From Pseudaeromonas sharmana (GTDB lineage Bacteria > Pseudomonadota > Gammaproteobacteria > Enterobacterales > Aeromonadaceae): a stretch of DNA of 64,000 bases. This document shows positions 52,134 through 61,828 of the stretch, in pieces. The translations under genes and the position numbers were made by a program. Every line of letters starts with the position of its first letter. Positions within the stretch are counted from its first letter, which is position 1. Location of the stretch: NCBI RefSeq assembly GCF_042649925.1, contig NZ_JBHSAF010000007.1:124001-188000 (forward strand), in the 5' to 3' direction. The notes beneath the pieces are model-generated. The model was not told the origin of the DNA. It did not search any database and worked only from the letters and a program-made list of their open reading frames with translations.

Positions 52134-54302
52134 CTAGAACCCGTACTCCCAGGTCAGCGCGAAGGCCACCGCCTCGGGACGGTAGTTACCGACGTTGAGC
52201 AGATAGAGCCGCTTGTTAAGGTCCTCATCCAGCAACCCCAGCAAGTTGTAGCCATTCAGTCCGAAGCGGCCATAGTCCGCGCTCTGGTAGCTCAGCCCCA
52301 GGTCAAAGAACGCCGCCAGCTTGGTGGAGTCGTAGTTGCCGGCATCGGTCAGATTGGTGGCCGACGAGTTCGGGTTATCCTCGCGGGCATCATTGGTCTG
52401 TTCAATGATGTCATGCGCCCCGGGGTAGCCCCAGAACAGCCGCAGATCGCTGTTGAGTTGCCAGCGTGGCGCAAACTGCCACTGGGAATAGAGCTTGGAG
52501 ATGTGGTTGCTCCAGTTGTTCAGATCGTTGCCATAGCCGAGGTGAGAGGCGGTAATGCGCGTCGAGGCGCCATCGGCCAGGTTGAAGTCATCCAGCTTGC
52601 TCCAGGCGTGAGAGAAGCCGAGCAGCAGAGATTCGATACGGTAGTTGACCTCGAACTCGGCGCCTCCGTACTTGAAATCGCCGACCGGCTGGGTGCGCAG
52701 GGTGTTGAAGTTGATGCCCAGCAGCTCGGCCCGGTTGTAGAAGCCGGTCAGCGTGGTCGACAACGCCGGCGTGAAGGCGTGATCGTAAATCAGCTCGGCA
52801 CTGTCGAGCTGCTCATCTTGCCCGCGCTCTCCCGCCAGGTGCTGGGCACGCAGCTCCTCGGCATTGTTCTTGCGCAGGGAACGGCTCAGGATCGCCTTGA
52901 CGGTATCCTGCTCGCTGACACTGGCCACCCAGGCCAGGCGCGGTGACCACATCCAGCCGGTGTATTGATCCTTGTCGGCGCGCAGGCCGGCAAACTGCGT
53001 CAGCCAGCCGTTGAGCTGCCACTGGTGCTCGCCAAATACACCGATGGCCAGCGTATTCCACTCGCTCATCGCACCGAGCACCGACGAATAGGGCTGGTCA
53101 TAGCCGGGGCTGGACAGCCCCCAGCGCGACAATGTCAGCTCACTGCCGAACGCGGTGGCGTGGCGGGCATTGTGGTTCCAGTTCAGGGTGCCGCGCAGCT
53201 GGTACTCCTCCTCGCGGTGGTTCTCCGGCTCGTGGTCAATTTGATACAAATTCCACAACTCGCGCACATAGACGGTGGTGTCATAACCGCCCTTGAGCTC
53301 GAACCAGCGCTGCTCGTCCAGCACCCATTGCCGCGACAAGTCCAGGCTCAACTGCTGATAACCGACACCGCCGGTGGCATAACTCTCCTCGCTGGCGCCC
53401 GGGGTTGCCGAGCCATTCGGCTTGGCATAGAGCAGCTTGTGTTCCCAGGTCAGCTGCTCACCGCCCTGGGTGTAGCGCAGCCAGGCGTTGAAATCCTGTT
53501 TCTGGTAGTGGGCATGCAGTTTCATCTTCGGCCGATCGTGGAACGCCTCGTGGTTGTTCGGCACGCTGAACGGCACCGGTTCGCCACCGGTTACCTTATC
53601 CCCCCAGACGGTGCTATCGCTCAGGCCGTAGATCAGCGGCGACGCACTGCTACCGGCGCCCTGATATTGGCTGATGCCACCGTACAGCCAGAGGCCATGG
53701 TCGCCACTGTCACTGAAACTGTGGGTCTCCCGGAATTCGACGGCTCGAAACTGCTCGCCCTCGCCCCACTGCACCTTGACGCCATCGGCGCCATGCGCGC
53801 TGAACGAATCGGTCTGGATGTTGATGACCATGGAGACGGCACCCGGGCCATACACCACCGAGCCGGGGCCGCGCACCACGTCGATCTTGCGGATATCCCC
53901 CAGCAGCGGCATGTCACGTTCGGAGAGGGCGCCAAAGTGGGTCTTCTCGTTCAACACCCGGCCATTGACCACCAGCAGGTATTTGTCATCGCGATCGCCG
54001 ATCAGGCCGCGCATGCCCATGTGCGGCGCCTCCCAGTGATGTGGCAGATAGTGAAAGTTGGGCACGAACATCTCGAGCAGGTCGAACAGGCTGCGCGCGC
54101 CCGAGCTGTCGATCATGCGGCGGTCGATGCTGGTAATCGACGCCGGCATGCGCCGACTGGCGGTCGGGGTCAGCGTCGCCGAACCGTCAACCTGGACGCG
54201 CATCAGCTGTTCCAGATCCATCTGCAACAGCTCGTCTCCATAGGCCGTCTGCATCATAGCGATGACAGACAGCAGACACCCACTCCACCGCAGCTTCGAC
54301 AT
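52134..54302 (-). CDS. TonB-dependent outer membrane receptor
   Basis: 722 residues, signal peptide cleaved near residue 22 (SVIAMMQTAYGDELLQM). The plug domain shows RRMIDSSGARSLFDLLEMFV, MGMRGLIGDRDDKYLLVVNG and IDVVRGPGSVVYGPGAVSMV, followed by a 22-strand-type barrel ending in the aromatic Phe (WEYGF). Its substrate cannot be inferred. It is divergent from yfiR and its kinase partner, an arrangement where the receptor could act as an outer-membrane sensor. Confidence 0.93.
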   Translation of the reverse strand: MSKLRWSGCLLSVIAMMQTAYGDELLQMDLEQLMRVQVDGSATLTPTASRRMPASITSIDRRMIDSSGARSLFDLLEMFVPNFHYLPHHWEAPHMGMRGLIGDRDDKYLLVVNGRVLNEKTHFGALSERDMPLLGDIRKIDVVRGPGSVVYGPGAVSMVINIQTDSFSAHGADGVKVQWGEGEQFRAVEFRETHSFSDSGDHGLWLYGGISQYQGAGSSASPLIYGLSDSTVWGDKVTGGEPVPFSVPNNHEAFHDRPKMKLHAHYQKQDFNAWLRYTQGGEQLTWEHKLLYAKPNGSATPGASEESYATGGVGYQQLSLDLSRQWVLDEQRWFELKGGYDTTVYVRELWNLYQIDHEPENHREEEYQLRGTLNWNHNARHATAFGSELTLSRWGLSSPGYDQPYSSVLGAMSEWNTLAIGVFGEHQWQLNGWLTQFAGLRADKDQYTGWMWSPRLAWVASVSEQDTVKAILSRSLRKNNAEELRAQHLAGERGQDEQLDSAELIYDHAFTPALSTTLTGFYNRAELLGINFNTLRTQPVGDFKYGGAEFEVNYRIESLLLGFSHAWSKLDDFNLADGASTRITASHLGYGNDLNNWSNHISKLYSQWQFAPRWQLNSDLRLFWGYPGAHDIIEQTNDAREDNPNSSATNLTDAGNYDSTKLAAFFDLGLSYQSADYGRFGLNGYNLLGLLDEDLNKRLYLLNVGNYRPEAVAFALTWEYGF

Positions 54303-54574
54303 TCCCTGCCCCTAATTGCTGACCAACCCGGCTTCTTGTGGACTGTTATAGCCCACTCTCGACGCCATACCCGCCCTCTGCGCCACAGGAAATGGCAAGG
54401 CTGTGATCCGGCTCAGCGAGCGTACCTTATTGAGTCTGTGTTTTGTGGAAATCGCCTCAAGCCTTTGAACTGGCTCGCGCTGCCGCATGCGCAAGCAAGC
54501 CGATCCCGGCAAGATCATTTATAAATAGCGGGCAGTGTGGTGAGTTGTTCACGAGCAGACGACAGGGAAGTACG

Positions 54575-55141
54575 ATGACCAGACAGTGCCCGGGCAGGAA
54601 ACGCGGCATTCGGGGCACGCCACTCGGCGGCGCCTTGCTGCTGGCATTCAGCTGCCTGCTGCTGGCCACCGGGGCCGGATTTCGCAGCGAGAAACTCAAG
54701 GCCGCCTATGTCTTCAACTTTCTGAAATTTACCCAGTGGCCGGAGAGCCTGCGTCCCAAGCCCAAGCTCACCCTTTGCCTGGCCAATGCCACCCCCGAGC
54801 TGGAGCAGGCCTTCGCAACGCTGGAGGGGCGCCAGATCAATTCCCAACAATTGGCGGTACGTAATCTGGGTAACCATTACGAATCTGCCGGCTGTCAGGT
54901 GCTGTTCCTGCATCAGGGCGGCGCACCGCTCTCCTTGCATCAGCTCAGCCGGCGCAATCCGGAGCTGCTGACGATCGGCGATGACGAGAACTTTATTCAG
55001 CAGGGTGGCCTGATTGCGCTGATCGAAGATCAGGGCCATCTGCAGTTCGATATCAATCTGGCGCAGCTGCGCCATGCCCACTTTCGCATCAGTGCCCAGC
55101 TCCTGAAGCTGGCGCGCAATACCAGGAGTCAGGGTCAATGA
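54575..55141 (+). CDS. YfiR-family periplasmic regulator
   Basis: 188 residues from the ATG at 54575. A basic start and hydrophobic helix (GALLLAFSCLLLATGAGFRS) serve as signal or anchor. SEKLKAAYVFNFLKFTQWPE and QVLFLHQGGAPLSLHQ, then EDQGHLQFDINLAQLRHAHF and RISAQLLKLA, are the YfiR (DUF4154) motifs. In Pseudomonas, YfiR represses the membrane diguanylate cyclase YfiN. Here its stop overlaps a histidine kinase (ATGA), so its target is probably that kinase. The 272-bp gap upstream holds the divergent promoters. Confidence 0.88.
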   Translation: MTRQCPGRKRGIRGTPLGGALLLAFSCLLLATGAGFRSEKLKAAYVFNFLKFTQWPESLRPKPKLTLCLANATPELEQAFATLEGRQINSQQLAVRNLGNHYESAGCQVLFLHQGGAPLSLHQLSRRNPELLTIGDDENFIQQGGLIALIEDQGHLQFDINLAQLRHAHFRISAQLLKLARNTRSQGQ

Positions 55142-57912
55142 GCTGGAACCTGAGACAGATGCTACATCGGCCGATACACATCCGTTGGGAGTACTGGCGT
55201 CACGCCTCGCTGGCGCGCAAGACCAACTGGGTGGTCGGTATGGTCTGCGGCCTGGCGCTCTCCCTGTTCGGCCTGGCCTTTCTGCCACAGCAGTATCACC
55301 TGCTGTCGCAGCAGAACGAGGTCGCCCTCGAGGTGCTGACGCACAGCGTCGCCTTCAACAGCGCGGCCGCGGTGACGTTTCAGGATCGGGACTCGGCCCG
55401 GCAGACGCTGATGTCATTGCAAGCGGCCCCCGAGGTGGTGTTTGCCACCATCACCCTGGTACAGGGTGGCGAGCTGGCGCGTTATGTCCGCCGCCAGGCC
55501 ACCCCGCAGAGCGCCAAGATAGTGCTGCGCCAGCCCATCAAGGTACAGGGTGAAACCCTCGGCTGGCTCGAGGTCCATGCCCGTAACGACGCGATCCGCA
55601 CCCTGATGCAGCAGAGCCTGCTGCTGGCCCTGCTGCTTGGCTTGCTGGCTCTCGGGCTGGCCATAGTGCTGGCACGCTGGGCCGCCAACGTGCTGGTGCG
55701 GCCGCTGAACCAGCTGGCGTCCATCGTCAAGACCATCGCCGAGAACAAGGATTACAGCCTGCGCGCCGATCTGGGAGACGATCGCGACGAAACCCGCCAG
55801 CTGACGCTCAGCTTCAACGACATGCTGAGCCAGATCGAACAACGCGAACGCATCCTCGAGCAGCACAGGGATCACCTGGAGCAGATCGTGTCGCTGCGCA
55901 CCGTCGATCTGGTGCAGGCACGGGATGCCGCCGAGGCGGCCAACCGGGCCAAGAGCGAGTTTCTGGCCATGATGAGCCACGAGATCCGCACCCCGCTGAA
56001 CGGCGTCATCGGCATGACCGACCTGCTTTCCGCCACCCGTCTGGACGACAAGCAACGCCGCTTCGTGCGCATCATCCGTCGCTCCGGCGAAGATCTGCTG
56101 ACCATCATCAATGACATCCTCGACTTCTCGAAGATCGAGGCCGGTAAACTGGAGCTGGACCGCAGCACCTTCAACCTGAATCTGCTGCTGGAGGATCTGG
56201 TGGAGCGTTTCGCTCCGGTCGCCCACGGCAAGGGGCTGGAGATCCTCTGCGCCCCGCCGCCCCACCCGTTGCTGCTACTTGGCGACAGCAAGCGCCTGAG
56301 CCAGGTGCTGACCAATCTGCTCGGCAATGCCATCAAGTTCACCGAACAGGGCCAGGTGGTATTGCGCGTCGAGGTGCTGCATCAGGATGGCCAGCATGCC
56401 CAATGCCAGTTCAGTGTGCAGGACACCGGCATCGGCATAGCGCCGGAGCGCCAGTCCCAGCTGTTCCAGGCCTTCATGCAGGCCGACAGCTCGACGACCC
56501 GCCGCTTTGGCGGCACCGGGTTGGGGCTTGCCATCTCGCAACGGCTGATCCAGTTGATGCACAGCCGCATCGAGGTCATCAGCCATCCCGGTGAAGGTAG
56601 CGAGTTTTTCTTTACCCTGAATCTGCCGATGCAGCCACAGAAGCGGGCGCCGTTGAGCCATCCGCAGCTGCACCAGCTCAAGGTGTTGCTGGTCGATGAC
56701 AACCCGACCAACCTGGAAATCCTGACCCACCAGCTGACCGCCTGGCACTGCGAACTGGCACTGGCACACAGTGCCGACCAGGCGATGACGCTGCTGCAGC
56801 AGGCCATCATCGTCGGTGCACCCTATGCCATGGTGATCACCGACATGATGATGCCGCTACAAAACGGTAATGATCTGATCCGCCGCATCCAGCAGCATCC
56901 GACTCTGGCCTCGCTGCCCATCCTGCTGCTGAGTTCGGCCGGCACCGACCGTCCGCTCGAGGCCTGCCCGGTGCCGGAGCGCTGTCAGGTGCTGACCAAG
57001 CCGGTACGCCAGTCCGATCTGTACAACGCCATGGTCCAGGCCCTGCAGGCGCCAAGCAGTGCCGCCCCCGCGCCGCTGAAGGCCCAGCTGGCCAGCGTGC
57101 CCCACAGCGCACCTCTGCGCCTGCAGGGACGGGTGCTGCTCGCCGAGGACAACCTGGTCAATCAGGAGGTCGCGCTGGCGATGCTGGAAAACCTGGGCGT
57201 CGGCTACGAGACCGTCAGCAATGGCGCCGATGCGCTGGAGATCCTGGCGCGGCAACATTTTGACCTGGTGCTGATGGATTGCCAGATGCCGATCATGGAC
57301 GGCTTTCAGGCCACAGATGCCATTCGTCAGCAGGAGGCGGATACCGCCGCGCCGCGCCTGCCGATCGTCGCGCTGACGGCAAACGCCGTCGCCGGTGACC
57401 GCGAACGCTGCCTGGCGGCCGGCATGGACGATTATCTGGCCAAGCCGTTTACCCAGGAGCAGTTGATCAGCCTGCTGGCGCACTGGTTACCACAGCAGGA
57501 GCCGCCGGCCACGGCGGACGCGGCCGACACCGCACCATCACGCCCGCAGGCAGAGGAGGATACCGTGGAATTGCTCGATCAGCGTGTACTCGAGAGCCTG
57601 CGCCTGTTACGGCCGGGCCTGCTGCGCCGGGTGCTGGATGTCTGGCTCGAGGAGTCGCCCCAGTTACTGCAACAGATGCTGCAGGCCCATCGTGATGCCG
57701 ACAGCGAGGCGTTGCGCCGGGCCGTCCATTCGCTGAAGAACAGCGCCGCCAACGTTGGTGCTCGCCAGCTATCCCAGTGCTGCCTGCAGCTCGAACAGCT
57801 GGTTCGCCAGGGACAGCTGCGGGATCTCACCCCATTGCTGACAGATATTGAACACCACTTTATGCTAGCCAAAGAAGCCATCGACGCCTGCCGTCACCAG
57901 GAGTGCCCATGA
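55138..57912 (+). CDS. Hybrid sensor histidine kinase (CHASE8-HAMP-HisKA-HATPase-REC-REC-Hpt)
   Basis: 924 residues. A membrane helix near 31-51 and another near 158-180 enclose a periplasmic domain like that of YfiN/TpbB (AAVTFQDRDSARQTLMSLQA), then HAMP, a coiled coil and the HisKA box with His281 (MMSHEIRTPLNGVIGM). HATPase has FGGTGLGLAISQRL. Two receivers follow: Asp569 (VITDMMMP) and Asp714 (LVLMDCQMP). A C-terminal Hpt domain carries His864 (AVHSLKNSAANVGA). The kinase can run a whole phosphorelay itself and pass phosphate to the response regulator encoded next, whose start overlaps its stop. Confidence 0.94.
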   Translation: MSWNLRQMLHRPIHIRWEYWRHASLARKTNWVVGMVCGLALSLFGLAFLPQQYHLLSQQNEVALEVLTHSVAFNSAAAVTFQDRDSARQTLMSLQAAPEVVFATITLVQGGELARYVRRQATPQSAKIVLRQPIKVQGETLGWLEVHARNDAIRTLMQQSLLLALLLGLLALGLAIVLARWAANVLVRPLNQLASIVKTIAENKDYSLRADLGDDRDETRQLTLSFNDMLSQIEQRERILEQHRDHLEQIVSLRTVDLVQARDAAEAANRAKSEFLAMMSHEIRTPLNGVIGMTDLLSATRLDDKQRRFVRIIRRSGEDLLTIINDILDFSKIEAGKLELDRSTFNLNLLLEDLVERFAPVAHGKGLEILCAPPPHPLLLLGDSKRLSQVLTNLLGNAIKFTEQGQVVLRVEVLHQDGQHAQCQFSVQDTGIGIAPERQSQLFQAFMQADSSTTRRFGGTGLGLAISQRLIQLMHSRIEVISHPGEGSEFFFTLNLPMQPQKRAPLSHPQLHQLKVLLVDDNPTNLEILTHQLTAWHCELALAHSADQAMTLLQQAIIVGAPYAMVITDMMMPLQNGNDLIRRIQQHPTLASLPILLLSSAGTDRPLEACPVPERCQVLTKPVRQSDLYNAMVQALQAPSSAAPAPLKAQLASVPHSAPLRLQGRVLLAEDNLVNQEVALAMLENLGVGYETVSNGADALEILARQHFDLVLMDCQMPIMDGFQATDAIRQQEADTAAPRLPIVALTANAVAGDRERCLAAGMDDYLAKPFTQEQLISLLAHWLPQQEPPATADAADTAPSRPQAEEDTVELLDQRVLESLRLLRPGLLRRVLDVWLEESPQLLQQMLQAHRDADSEALRRAVHSLKNSAANVGARQLSQCCLQLEQLVRQGQLRDLTPLLTDIEHHFMLAKEAIDACRHQECP

Positions 57913-60365
57913 GTGAACCGCTCGCCACCCGGCCACGTGTCCTGATTGTCGACGACGAATTCAGCGCGCGCCTGATCATGCGCGCGACCCTCGAGGAGGC
58001 CGGATTCGAGGTTGAAGAAGCCGGTACCGTCTGCGAGGCATTGCAACATTTCCATGCCAGGACACCGGATCTGATCATCCTCGATGTGCTGTTGCCGGAC
58101 GGCAATGGCATCGCCTTGTGCGCCACGTTGCGTCAACTGCCGCAGGGCCATACGCTGCCGATTGCCATGGCCACCGGCCTCGATGATATCCACTCCATCC
58201 AGCAGGCGTTCCAGTCTGGCGCGACCGATTTCATCACCAAACCGATCAGCTGGGGCACCCTCGGCTACCGCGTGCACTATCTGCTACGGGCCCACCAAGC
58301 CTTCGAAGAACTGGCGATCAGCGAGGCCAAAAACCGCGCCCTGCTGTCGGCGCTCCCGGATCTGCTGTTCCTGATCCGCGACGATGGCCTGATTGTCGAC
58401 CGCTTGGCCGGGACCGAGGCGCCGGACTGGGCCGAGTGGGATCTGCACCCCGGCGAGCTGCTCGATAATCACCCCAGTGCCGTCGTCGCCCAGATGCTGC
58501 GCCTGGAGATCGCCAACGTCCTCGGCAACCAGAACCCGAAAGCCGTGGAAATCGCCCTGCCACGCAATACCCTCGGCGTCTGCTGGGAGGCGCGGATCCT
58601 GCCGCGCAGCGAACATGAAGTCCTGCTGGTGTTGCGCGACATTTCGTTGCGCAAGCAGATGGAGAACCAGCTGCGCCTGTCGGCACGGGTGTTTGAGTCG
58701 AGCAACGAAGCCATCATGATCACCGACAGTCGCAACCGCATCATCTCGGTCAATCCGACCTTCGAGGCGATCACCGGTTACCGCGAGTCGGAAGTGCTTG
58801 GCCAGGAGCCCCGACTGCTGGGCGCCGGACAGGAGACCCGCAGCCTGTACCGCAACCTGTGGGCCCTGCTGTACGAGAACGGGGCCTGGCAGGGAGAGCT
58901 GGTCGATCAGCGCAAGAATGGCGACGAGTACCCGGTCTGGATCTCCATCAGTCTGGTACGCGATGGCAATGGCGATCCCGAGTACCACATTGCCAGCTTC
59001 GCCGATATCACCGACCGCAAACGACAGGAGGCACAGATCGAGCACCTGGCGTTCCATGACGTCCTGACCGGCCTGCCCAACCGCCGTCTGCTGACCGACC
59101 GTATTCAGGTGGCGATCTCGCAAGCGCAGCGCGACAACGACGGCCTGGCGCTGTTGTTTATCGATCTGGACCGCTTCAAGACCATCAACGACTCTCTCGG
59201 CCACCAGATCGGTGACCAGTTGCTGCGGGAAGTCGGTTATCGCCTCAGCCGCTGGGTGCGCAGTGGCGATACCGTCAGCCGTGTCGGTGGCGACGAGTTT
59301 ATCGTCTTGTGCCCCGGTTGCAGCTCGATGGAGGATGCCGCGCTGCTCGGCGAAAAACTGCTGGAGGCCCTCGGCGAGCCGTACGAGTTCGACGGCAAGC
59401 AGCTGGTGATCACCGCCAGTATCGGCATCGCCCTCTATCCCAATAACGGCACCGATGCCAACGCCCTGATCGGCAACGCCGATGCGGCCATGTATCTGGC
59501 CAAGGAGAACGACCGCAACAACTGCCAGTTCTATTCGCCGGATCTGAACGCCCGCAACCTGGAACGCCTGCAGATGGAGCTGCGGTTGCGCCAGGCGCTG
59601 GAAAACCAGGAGTTTGTACTCTTCTTCCAGCCCCAGATCGATGCCCGTAGCGGCCAGCTCATCGGCGCCGAGACGCTGATCCGCTGGCAGGACCCGCTGC
59701 ATGGCCTGATCCCGCCGGGACGCTTCATTCCGCTGGCGGAAGAGACGGGGCTGATCCAGGCGATCGGTGACTGGGTGCTGACGGCCGCCTGCGAGCATCA
59801 GGCGCGCTGGGAACGCCTCGGGCTGCCACCGCTGACGCTGGCCGTCAACCTGTCGGCGCGTCAGTTCCGGCAGCCGAACTTCGTCGAGCACCTGATCGAC
59901 ACCGCCGATCGCAGTGGTATCGATCCCGCCCGTCTGGAGCTGGAGCTGACGGAAAGCATGCTGATGAAGGATATTCCCCAAACCACCGGCAAACTGCAGC
60001 AGCTGAAGGCACGCGGTTTCCGCATGTCGGTAGATGATTTCGGCACCGGCTTCTCCAGCCTGAACTACCTGCGCCACTTCCCGCTCGACGTGTTGAAGAT
60101 CGACCAGTCGTTCGTACGCGAGCTGTTCGAAGATGAGGCGGCGCTGGCGATCATCGACTCCATCATCGCCCTGGCCCGCGCCCTCGGCATGCGCACCGTG
60201 GCCGAAGGGGTGGAGACGGCCCCGCAACGCCAGATACTGCAGAGCCACGGTTGCGATACCCTGCAGGGCTACCTGATCGCCAAGCCGTTACCGGAGGCCG
60301 AGTTCCTCGCCTGGCGTCAGAGCTATCAGCCCGCCAGCCGCAACAAGGGCCCTGACAGCGAGTAA
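57909..60365 (+). CDS. Response regulator with PAS, GGDEF and EAL domains
   Basis: 818 residues from the ATG at 57909 (ATGA overlap; the GTG at 57903 is less likely). Receiver at about 12-130 with Asp59 (LIILDVLLPDG); PAS at about 256-380 (NEAIMITDSRNRIISVNPTF); GGDEF domain with intact GGDEF at 460-464; EAL domain from about 565 with ETL at 588-590 in place of EAL. Other EAL residues are kept: VNLSARQF, ELTESML, DDFGTGFSSLNYL, LKIDQSFV and AEGVET. Both synthesis and breakdown of c-di-GMP are possible; phosphorylation at Asp59 may set the balance. Confidence 0.94.
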   Translation: MSEPLATRPRVLIVDDEFSARLIMRATLEEAGFEVEEAGTVCEALQHFHARTPDLIILDVLLPDGNGIALCATLRQLPQGHTLPIAMATGLDDIHSIQQAFQSGATDFITKPISWGTLGYRVHYLLRAHQAFEELAISEAKNRALLSALPDLLFLIRDDGLIVDRLAGTEAPDWAEWDLHPGELLDNHPSAVVAQMLRLEIANVLGNQNPKAVEIALPRNTLGVCWEARILPRSEHEVLLVLRDISLRKQMENQLRLSARVFESSNEAIMITDSRNRIISVNPTFEAITGYRESEVLGQEPRLLGAGQETRSLYRNLWALLYENGAWQGELVDQRKNGDEYPVWISISLVRDGNGDPEYHIASFADITDRKRQEAQIEHLAFHDVLTGLPNRRLLTDRIQVAISQAQRDNDGLALLFIDLDRFKTINDSLGHQIGDQLLREVGYRLSRWVRSGDTVSRVGGDEFIVLCPGCSSMEDAALLGEKLLEALGEPYEFDGKQLVITASIGIALYPNNGTDANALIGNADAAMYLAKENDRNNCQFYSPDLNARNLERLQMELRLRQALENQEFVLFFQPQIDARSGQLIGAETLIRWQDPLHGLIPPGRFIPLAEETGLIQAIGDWVLTAACEHQARWERLGLPPLTLAVNLSARQFRQPNFVEHLIDTADRSGIDPARLELELTESMLMKDIPQTTGKLQQLKARGFRMSVDDFGTGFSSLNYLRHFPLDVLKIDQSFVRELFEDEAALAIIDSIIALARALGMRTVAEGVETAPQRQILQSHGCDTLQGYLIAKPLPEAEFLAWRQSYQPASRNKGPDSE

Positions 60366-60368
60366 GCA

Positions 60369-60395
60369 AACGGGGCCCGCAGGCCCCGTTGTTTT
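60369..60395. terminator. Bidirectional rho-independent terminator
   Basis: AACGGGGCC-CGCA-GGCCCCGTT is a 9-bp stem followed by GTTTT on the plus strand and by TTGCTT on the minus strand. It lies between the convergent GGDEF-EAL gene and manB. Confidence 0.85.
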
Positions 60396-60406
60396 CACCG
60401 GACAAC

Positions 60407-61777
60407 TCAGGCTCGCAGCAGTGCCAGGATCTCCTGAGTCTTCTCCTGCATCAATGCCGTATCGCCTCGGGATTCGACATTCAGCCGCACCACGGGCTCG
60501 GTGTTCGAACTGCGCAGGTTGAAGCGCCACTCCGAGAACTCCAGGCTGATGCCATCGGTCTTGTCGAAGGTGTGGGCGCCATCCCAGTAGGCTGACAACA
60601 CGCGGGCCATCGCTGCATCCGGTGCACTGAGCTTGCTGTTAATCTCACCGGAGGCCGGATAGGCCGCCATGCGTTCCGCCACCAGCGCCTTGAGCCCCTG
60701 CCCTTTGACGCACAACAGCTCTGCCACCAGCAGCCACGGGATCATGCCGCTGTCGCAATAGGCAAAATCGCGGAAATAGTGGTGCGCACTCATCTCGCCA
60801 CCGTAAACGGCATCTTCCTCGCGCATGCGCTCCTTGATGAAGGCATGCCCGGTCTTCGACAGCACTGGCACCCCCCCGGCTTGGGAGACCACCTCTATGG
60901 TGTTCCACGACAGGCGCGGGTCATGGATGATGCGCGCTCCCGGCTGCTTCTGCAGGAAAGCCTCGGCCAGCAGACCGACAATGTAATACCCCTCGATGAA
61001 GTCGCCCTCGGCATCAAACAGGAAGCAGCGATCGAAATCGCCATCGAAGGCAATCCCCATGTCCGCGCCGTAATGACGCACGGCCTGGGCCGTGTCTTCC
61101 CGGCACTCGGGCAGCAAAGGATTGGGAATACCGTGCGGGAAGTGGCCGTCCGGCTCATGGTGCAACTTGATGAACCGCACCGGGATCTGCAATGCAGCAA
61201 AGCGCGCTTCTATGGCATCGATGACGTGGCCGGCGGCACCGTTACCGCTATTCACCACCAGCGTCAACGGGGTGAAATGCGCCGGGCTGATATAACCCAT
61301 CAGGTGTTCGACATAGGCCTCCAGCACACTGATCTGCTGATAGCGCCCACGCCTGGCCGGGTCGGCCGGAGCAAAGGCATTCGCCTCAGCCAGTCGCTGG
61401 ATATCGCGCAGACCGGTGTCACCGCTGATCGGACGCGCACCGTCGCGCACCAGCTTCATGCCGTTATAATCCATCGGATTGTGGCTGGCCGTCACCTCAA
61501 TGCCGCCATCCACCCCGAGATGGAAGGTGGCAAAATAGATCTCCTCGGTACCGGAGAGACCGATATCCAGCACATCGGCGCCGGCATCCATCAACCCCTC
61601 GGCCAGTGCCCGCTTCAGCGCCTCACTGGTCAGGCGCACATCGCCGCCGACCACCACGCGTTGCGGACGCAGAAACTCGCCATAGGCGCGGCCGATCCGG
61701 TAGGCGATCTGCTCGTCGAGCTCCTCCCCCAGGCGGCCACGGATGTCATAAGCCTTGAAACAGGTCAGTTTATTCAT
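60407..61777 (-). CDS. manB: Phosphomannomutase ManB (CpsG)
   Basis: Converts mannose-6-phosphate to mannose-1-phosphate for GDP-mannose synthesis, 456 residues, the CpsG length. Motifs are FKAYDIRGRLGEELDEQIAY, VTASHNPMDYNGMKL (phosphoserine loop), IAFDGDFDRCFLFD (Mg2+ loop), GGEMSAHHYFRDFAYCDSGM and RSSNTEPVVRLNVES (phosphate binding). It is transcribed after manC with a 51-bp gap. Confidence 0.96.
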   Translation of the reverse strand: MNKLTCFKAYDIRGRLGEELDEQIAYRIGRAYGEFLRPQRVVVGGDVRLTSEALKRALAEGLMDAGADVLDIGLSGTEEIYFATFHLGVDGGIEVTASHNPMDYNGMKLVRDGARPISGDTGLRDIQRLAEANAFAPADPARRGRYQQISVLEAYVEHLMGYISPAHFTPLTLVVNSGNGAAGHVIDAIEARFAALQIPVRFIKLHHEPDGHFPHGIPNPLLPECREDTAQAVRHYGADMGIAFDGDFDRCFLFDAEGDFIEGYYIVGLLAEAFLQKQPGARIIHDPRLSWNTIEVVSQAGGVPVLSKTGHAFIKERMREEDAVYGGEMSAHHYFRDFAYCDSGMIPWLLVAELLCVKGQGLKALVAERMAAYPASGEINSKLSAPDAAMARVLSAYWDGAHTFDKTDGISLEFSEWRFNLRSSNTEPVVRLNVESRGDTALMQEKTQEILALLRA

Positions 61778-61828
61778 TCGGCGTGCTCTCCCTTGCCAGA
61801 CAGATGGTGGTCCATGCCACCAGCAGAA

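Noticed and set aside
58284..60248. Open frame of 654 codons on the minus strand over the GGDEF-EAL gene
   Set aside because: Antisense of a strongly conserved gene; composition is typical of a shadow frame and it has no domain.
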